DNA of 5,821 nt from contig WFMT01000116.1 in NCBI GenBank assembly GCA_015488975.1, positions 1-5,821 on the forward strand. The letters are read 5' to 3'. Under the pieces are notes generated by a model. The model did no database searches, was not told the DNA's origin, and saw nothing but the letters and a program-made list of their open reading frames with translations. Made by a program: the position numbers and the translations under genes. Below, piece after piece: positions 4,649-5,821 of the stretch. This DNA comes from Campylobacteraceae bacterium. Its GTDB lineage: Bacteria > Campylobacterota > Campylobacteria > Campylobacterales > JALSKU01. Every line of letters begins with the position of its first letter. The first letter of the stretch is position 1.

Positions 4649-5411
4649 GTTTATCCTTTATTCTAATTTTTTTAATCAGTTCTTTGATAGCCTCACTTAC
4701 CACCCTCGGTTTTTCGTACATAATAAAATGCCCACTATCGATCCATCGTAATTCGCAGTTTGGATAAAGTTCAGGAAATGTCTCCATCCTTTTTTTCGTA
4801 GCTTCGATATGGGGTATCATTTTCTTTGGATACTTATGAATATTATTTTTATATGTTGCTGCCAATGTAATCATAGGTATATCTTGCATATTTTGTAAAT
4901 CCAAAACCTCCTGTCCACAAGCATCAAGATGAGCAAATGTTTTCACTTGACTTTTAGGGATGAGTGAAGTGTCCTCAAAATCTTTTGGATGACTTGTATC
5001 TACAAGTACCATACCTACCACCTCTTTCGGATATTTTCGAGCAAAATACTGTATATTTAGACCACCAAGCGAATGTCCCACCAAGATATACGGCGGCTTT
5101 ATTCCTCTATCTTTAAGGATTTCTCTAAGATTTTTCACCATATCTGATGGCATAATCTTATTTTTTAACACTTTAGCATCATTCCTATTGTAGGCAAAGA
5201 CACTGTTGGTTGTAGAGATTTCAAGAAAAACTTCATCCCAAAGCTTCATATTGACACCAAATCCGTTTTCAAACACAACGGTTGGAGTTTGTTTCTCTAT
5301 CTGTGCACAGGTGATTTTTTTCTGATTGATTATGGTTGTTGTTATTTGCTTTTTAAATGCCGGATCTGTTCTTTTAAGTAACATTTTCAGTGTGTCAAAT
5401 TTATAGCCCAT
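4626..5411 (-). CDS. Alpha/beta hydrolase
   Basis: A 261-residue hydrolase, first gene of the two-gene - strand unit. FENGFG (47-52) takes the place of the HG oxyanion loop. The nucleophile is S114 in GHSLGG and the catalytic His is H228 in DSGHFIMYEKP. An Asp after strand 7, where the acid normally lies, is not evident (IPMITLAATYKNN). D138 in LVDTSHP, after strand 6, is the likely alternative, as in some members of the fold. No signal peptide is seen, so it is probably cytosolic. The start follows AAAAGG at 5422-5427 with 10 bases spacing. It shares only the fold with its overlapping partner: the two differ in N-terminus, oxyanion motif and cap, so they are not a recent duplication. The substrate is unknown; ester or lactone hydrolysis is the family default. 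Confidence 0.89.
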   Translation of the reverse strand: MGYKFDTLKMLLKRTDPAFKKQITTTIINQKKITCAQIEKQTPTVVFENGFGVNMKLWDEVFLEISTTNSVFAYNRNDAKVLKNKIMPSDMVKNLREILKDRGIKPPYILVGHSLGGLNIQYFARKYPKEVVGMVLVDTSHPKDFEDTSLIPKSQVKTFAHLDACGQEVLDLQNMQDIPMITLAATYKNNIHKYPKKMIPHIEATKKRMETFPELYPNCELRWIDSGHFIMYEKPRVVSEAIKELIKKIRIKDKHVQEKTQ

Positions 5412-5427
5412 TGATTTTGTACCTTTT

Positions 5428-5452
5428 AGTGTTTATTGCCATTATAAACACT
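5428..5452. promoter_or_regulatory. Perfect inverted repeat, candidate operator
   Basis: AGTGTTTAT (5428-5436) and ATAAACACT (5444-5452) are exact reverse complements around a 7-base centre. The repeat covers the -10 box and the likely start point of the hydrolase promoter, a typical place for a repressor site. The divergent Crp/Fnr-type gene starts 40 bases away, so that regulator or another dimeric regulator could bind here. The half-site does not match the TTGAT Fnr word. Confidence 0.55.
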
Positions 5453-5469
5453 TTTAGAACTTTTGTCAT
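5441..5469 (-). promoter_or_regulatory. Sigma70-type promoter for the hydrolase pair
   Basis: On the - strand, ATGACA (5464-5469) is a one-mismatch -35 box. It lies 17 bases before a perfect TATAAT (5441-5446). Initiation would fall near 5434, giving a leader of about 20 bases that contains the AAAAGG ribosome binding site. Confidence 0.68.
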
Positions 5470-5491
5470 TCACATATGGTAAGATATCGGC

Positions 5492-5821
5492 ATGCAATAT
5501 TTAAGAGCTTACATCGAATCAATGATAGAAATAGACGAAGAGGAGTGGCAAACAGTCACAGCACTTTTTAGCCAAAAAGAGTATAGAAAAGGTGACGAGC
5601 TTTTTTCTGCCGGAGAAATATGCCAAAAACTCTACTATATCGCATCAGGCATTACGCGGGTATACGGTATCAGCACTGAAGGAAAAGAAGTTACCTGGGC
5701 ACTCAATTATAATCAAAACGGTTATCGACTCGATCCTTTTTGCGGAGATTATGTCTCGTATCTCACCCAGACCGAGAGTACCTTTTTTGCAGAAGCGATA
5801 GAGGATTGCATTGTCTATGAA
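5492..5821 (+). CDS. Crp/Fnr-family transcriptional regulator, 5' part
   Basis: The frame is open for 110 codons from ATG 5492 to the window end, so the gene is truncated by the window. The sequence is an N-terminal cyclic-nucleotide-binding-type beta barrel: YRKGDELFSAGEICQKLYYIASGITRVYGIS is typical of the Crp/Fnr sensor domain, with Gly residues at the turns. The C-terminal helix-turn-helix would lie beyond the window. I see no N-terminal Cys cluster as in classical Fnr, so an oxygen-sensing iron-sulphur role is not supported. The ribosome binding site is weak (GGTAAGA about 8 bases upstream). It is divergent from the hydrolase genes across an 80-base gap holding a promoter and an inverted repeat, so it may regulate them. 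Confidence 0.86.
   Translation, partial: MQYLRAYIESMIEIDEEEWQTVTALFSQKEYRKGDELFSAGEICQKLYYIASGITRVYGISTEGKEVTWALNYNQNGYRLDPFCGDYVSYLTQTESTFFAEAIEDCIVYE

Noticed and set aside
5428..5452. Palindrome as an Fnr or Crp consensus box
   Set aside because: The half-site AGTGTTTAT lacks the TTGAT or TGTGA words, so only a generic operator is proposed.
5592..5801. 69-codon open frame on the + strand
   Set aside because: It is a shadow inside the Crp/Fnr-type gene, whose frame (from 5492) gives a clear cyclic-nucleotide-binding domain up to the window end.
1..5821. CRISPR array, tRNA, rRNA or insertion sequence
   Set aside because: No regularly spaced direct repeats, no tRNA-like cloverleaf, no transposase frame and no terminal inverted repeats with target duplication were seen.

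Overview
The window is AT-rich bacterial DNA. Gene style (sensor kinase, short spacings, AAGGA-type ribosome binding sites, Lys/Ile/Asn-rich proteins) suggests a free-living member of the Campylobacterota, such as the Sulfurimonas/Sulfurovum group. That placement is an inference from composition and protein feel, not from a marker gene.

Layout: (1) 1-899 is the 3' part of a HAMP-type sensor histidine kinase whose start lies outside the window. (2) 868-3737 is best read as a small integron gene-cassette array on the + strand. Three cassettes each carry one gene: a VOC/glyoxalase-fold protein, an HExxH lipoprotein metallopeptidase, and an unrecognised protein with PD-(D/E)XK nuclease-like residues. 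A fourth, decayed cassette holds a SAM-methyltransferase pseudogene. The key evidence is that for each of the three cassettes the 7-base core at its 5' end (GTTAAAC, GTTACCT, GTTAGGT) is exactly complementary to the 7-base R'' box just after its own gene (GTTTAAC, AGGTAAC, ACCTAAC). This is the expected attC R'/R'' relationship, and each cassette has a different pair. Inverted-repeat hairpins lie between the boxes. No integrase gene is visible. (3) 3749-5411 holds two overlapping alpha/beta-hydrolase genes on the - strand, visibly richer in GC than the cassettes. A good sigma70-type promoter with a perfect inverted repeat over its -10 box lies upstream. (4) 5492-5821 is the divergent 5' part of a Crp/Fnr-family regulator, cut by the window end.

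How it fits together: the first cassette core is fused to the 3' end of the kinase gene, so the kinase reads through it and its stop overlaps the VOC start codon (ATGA). The cassette genes may therefore be transcribed from the kinase operon rather than from a classical integron promoter. The array looks old and partly fixed. The third attC has lost most of its right arm and core, the last cassette gene is broken by a stop, a deletion and a frameshift, and the array ends without a further attC, 11 bases from the convergent hydrolase gene. The hydrolase pair and the divergent regulator look like ordinary host genes flanking the array.
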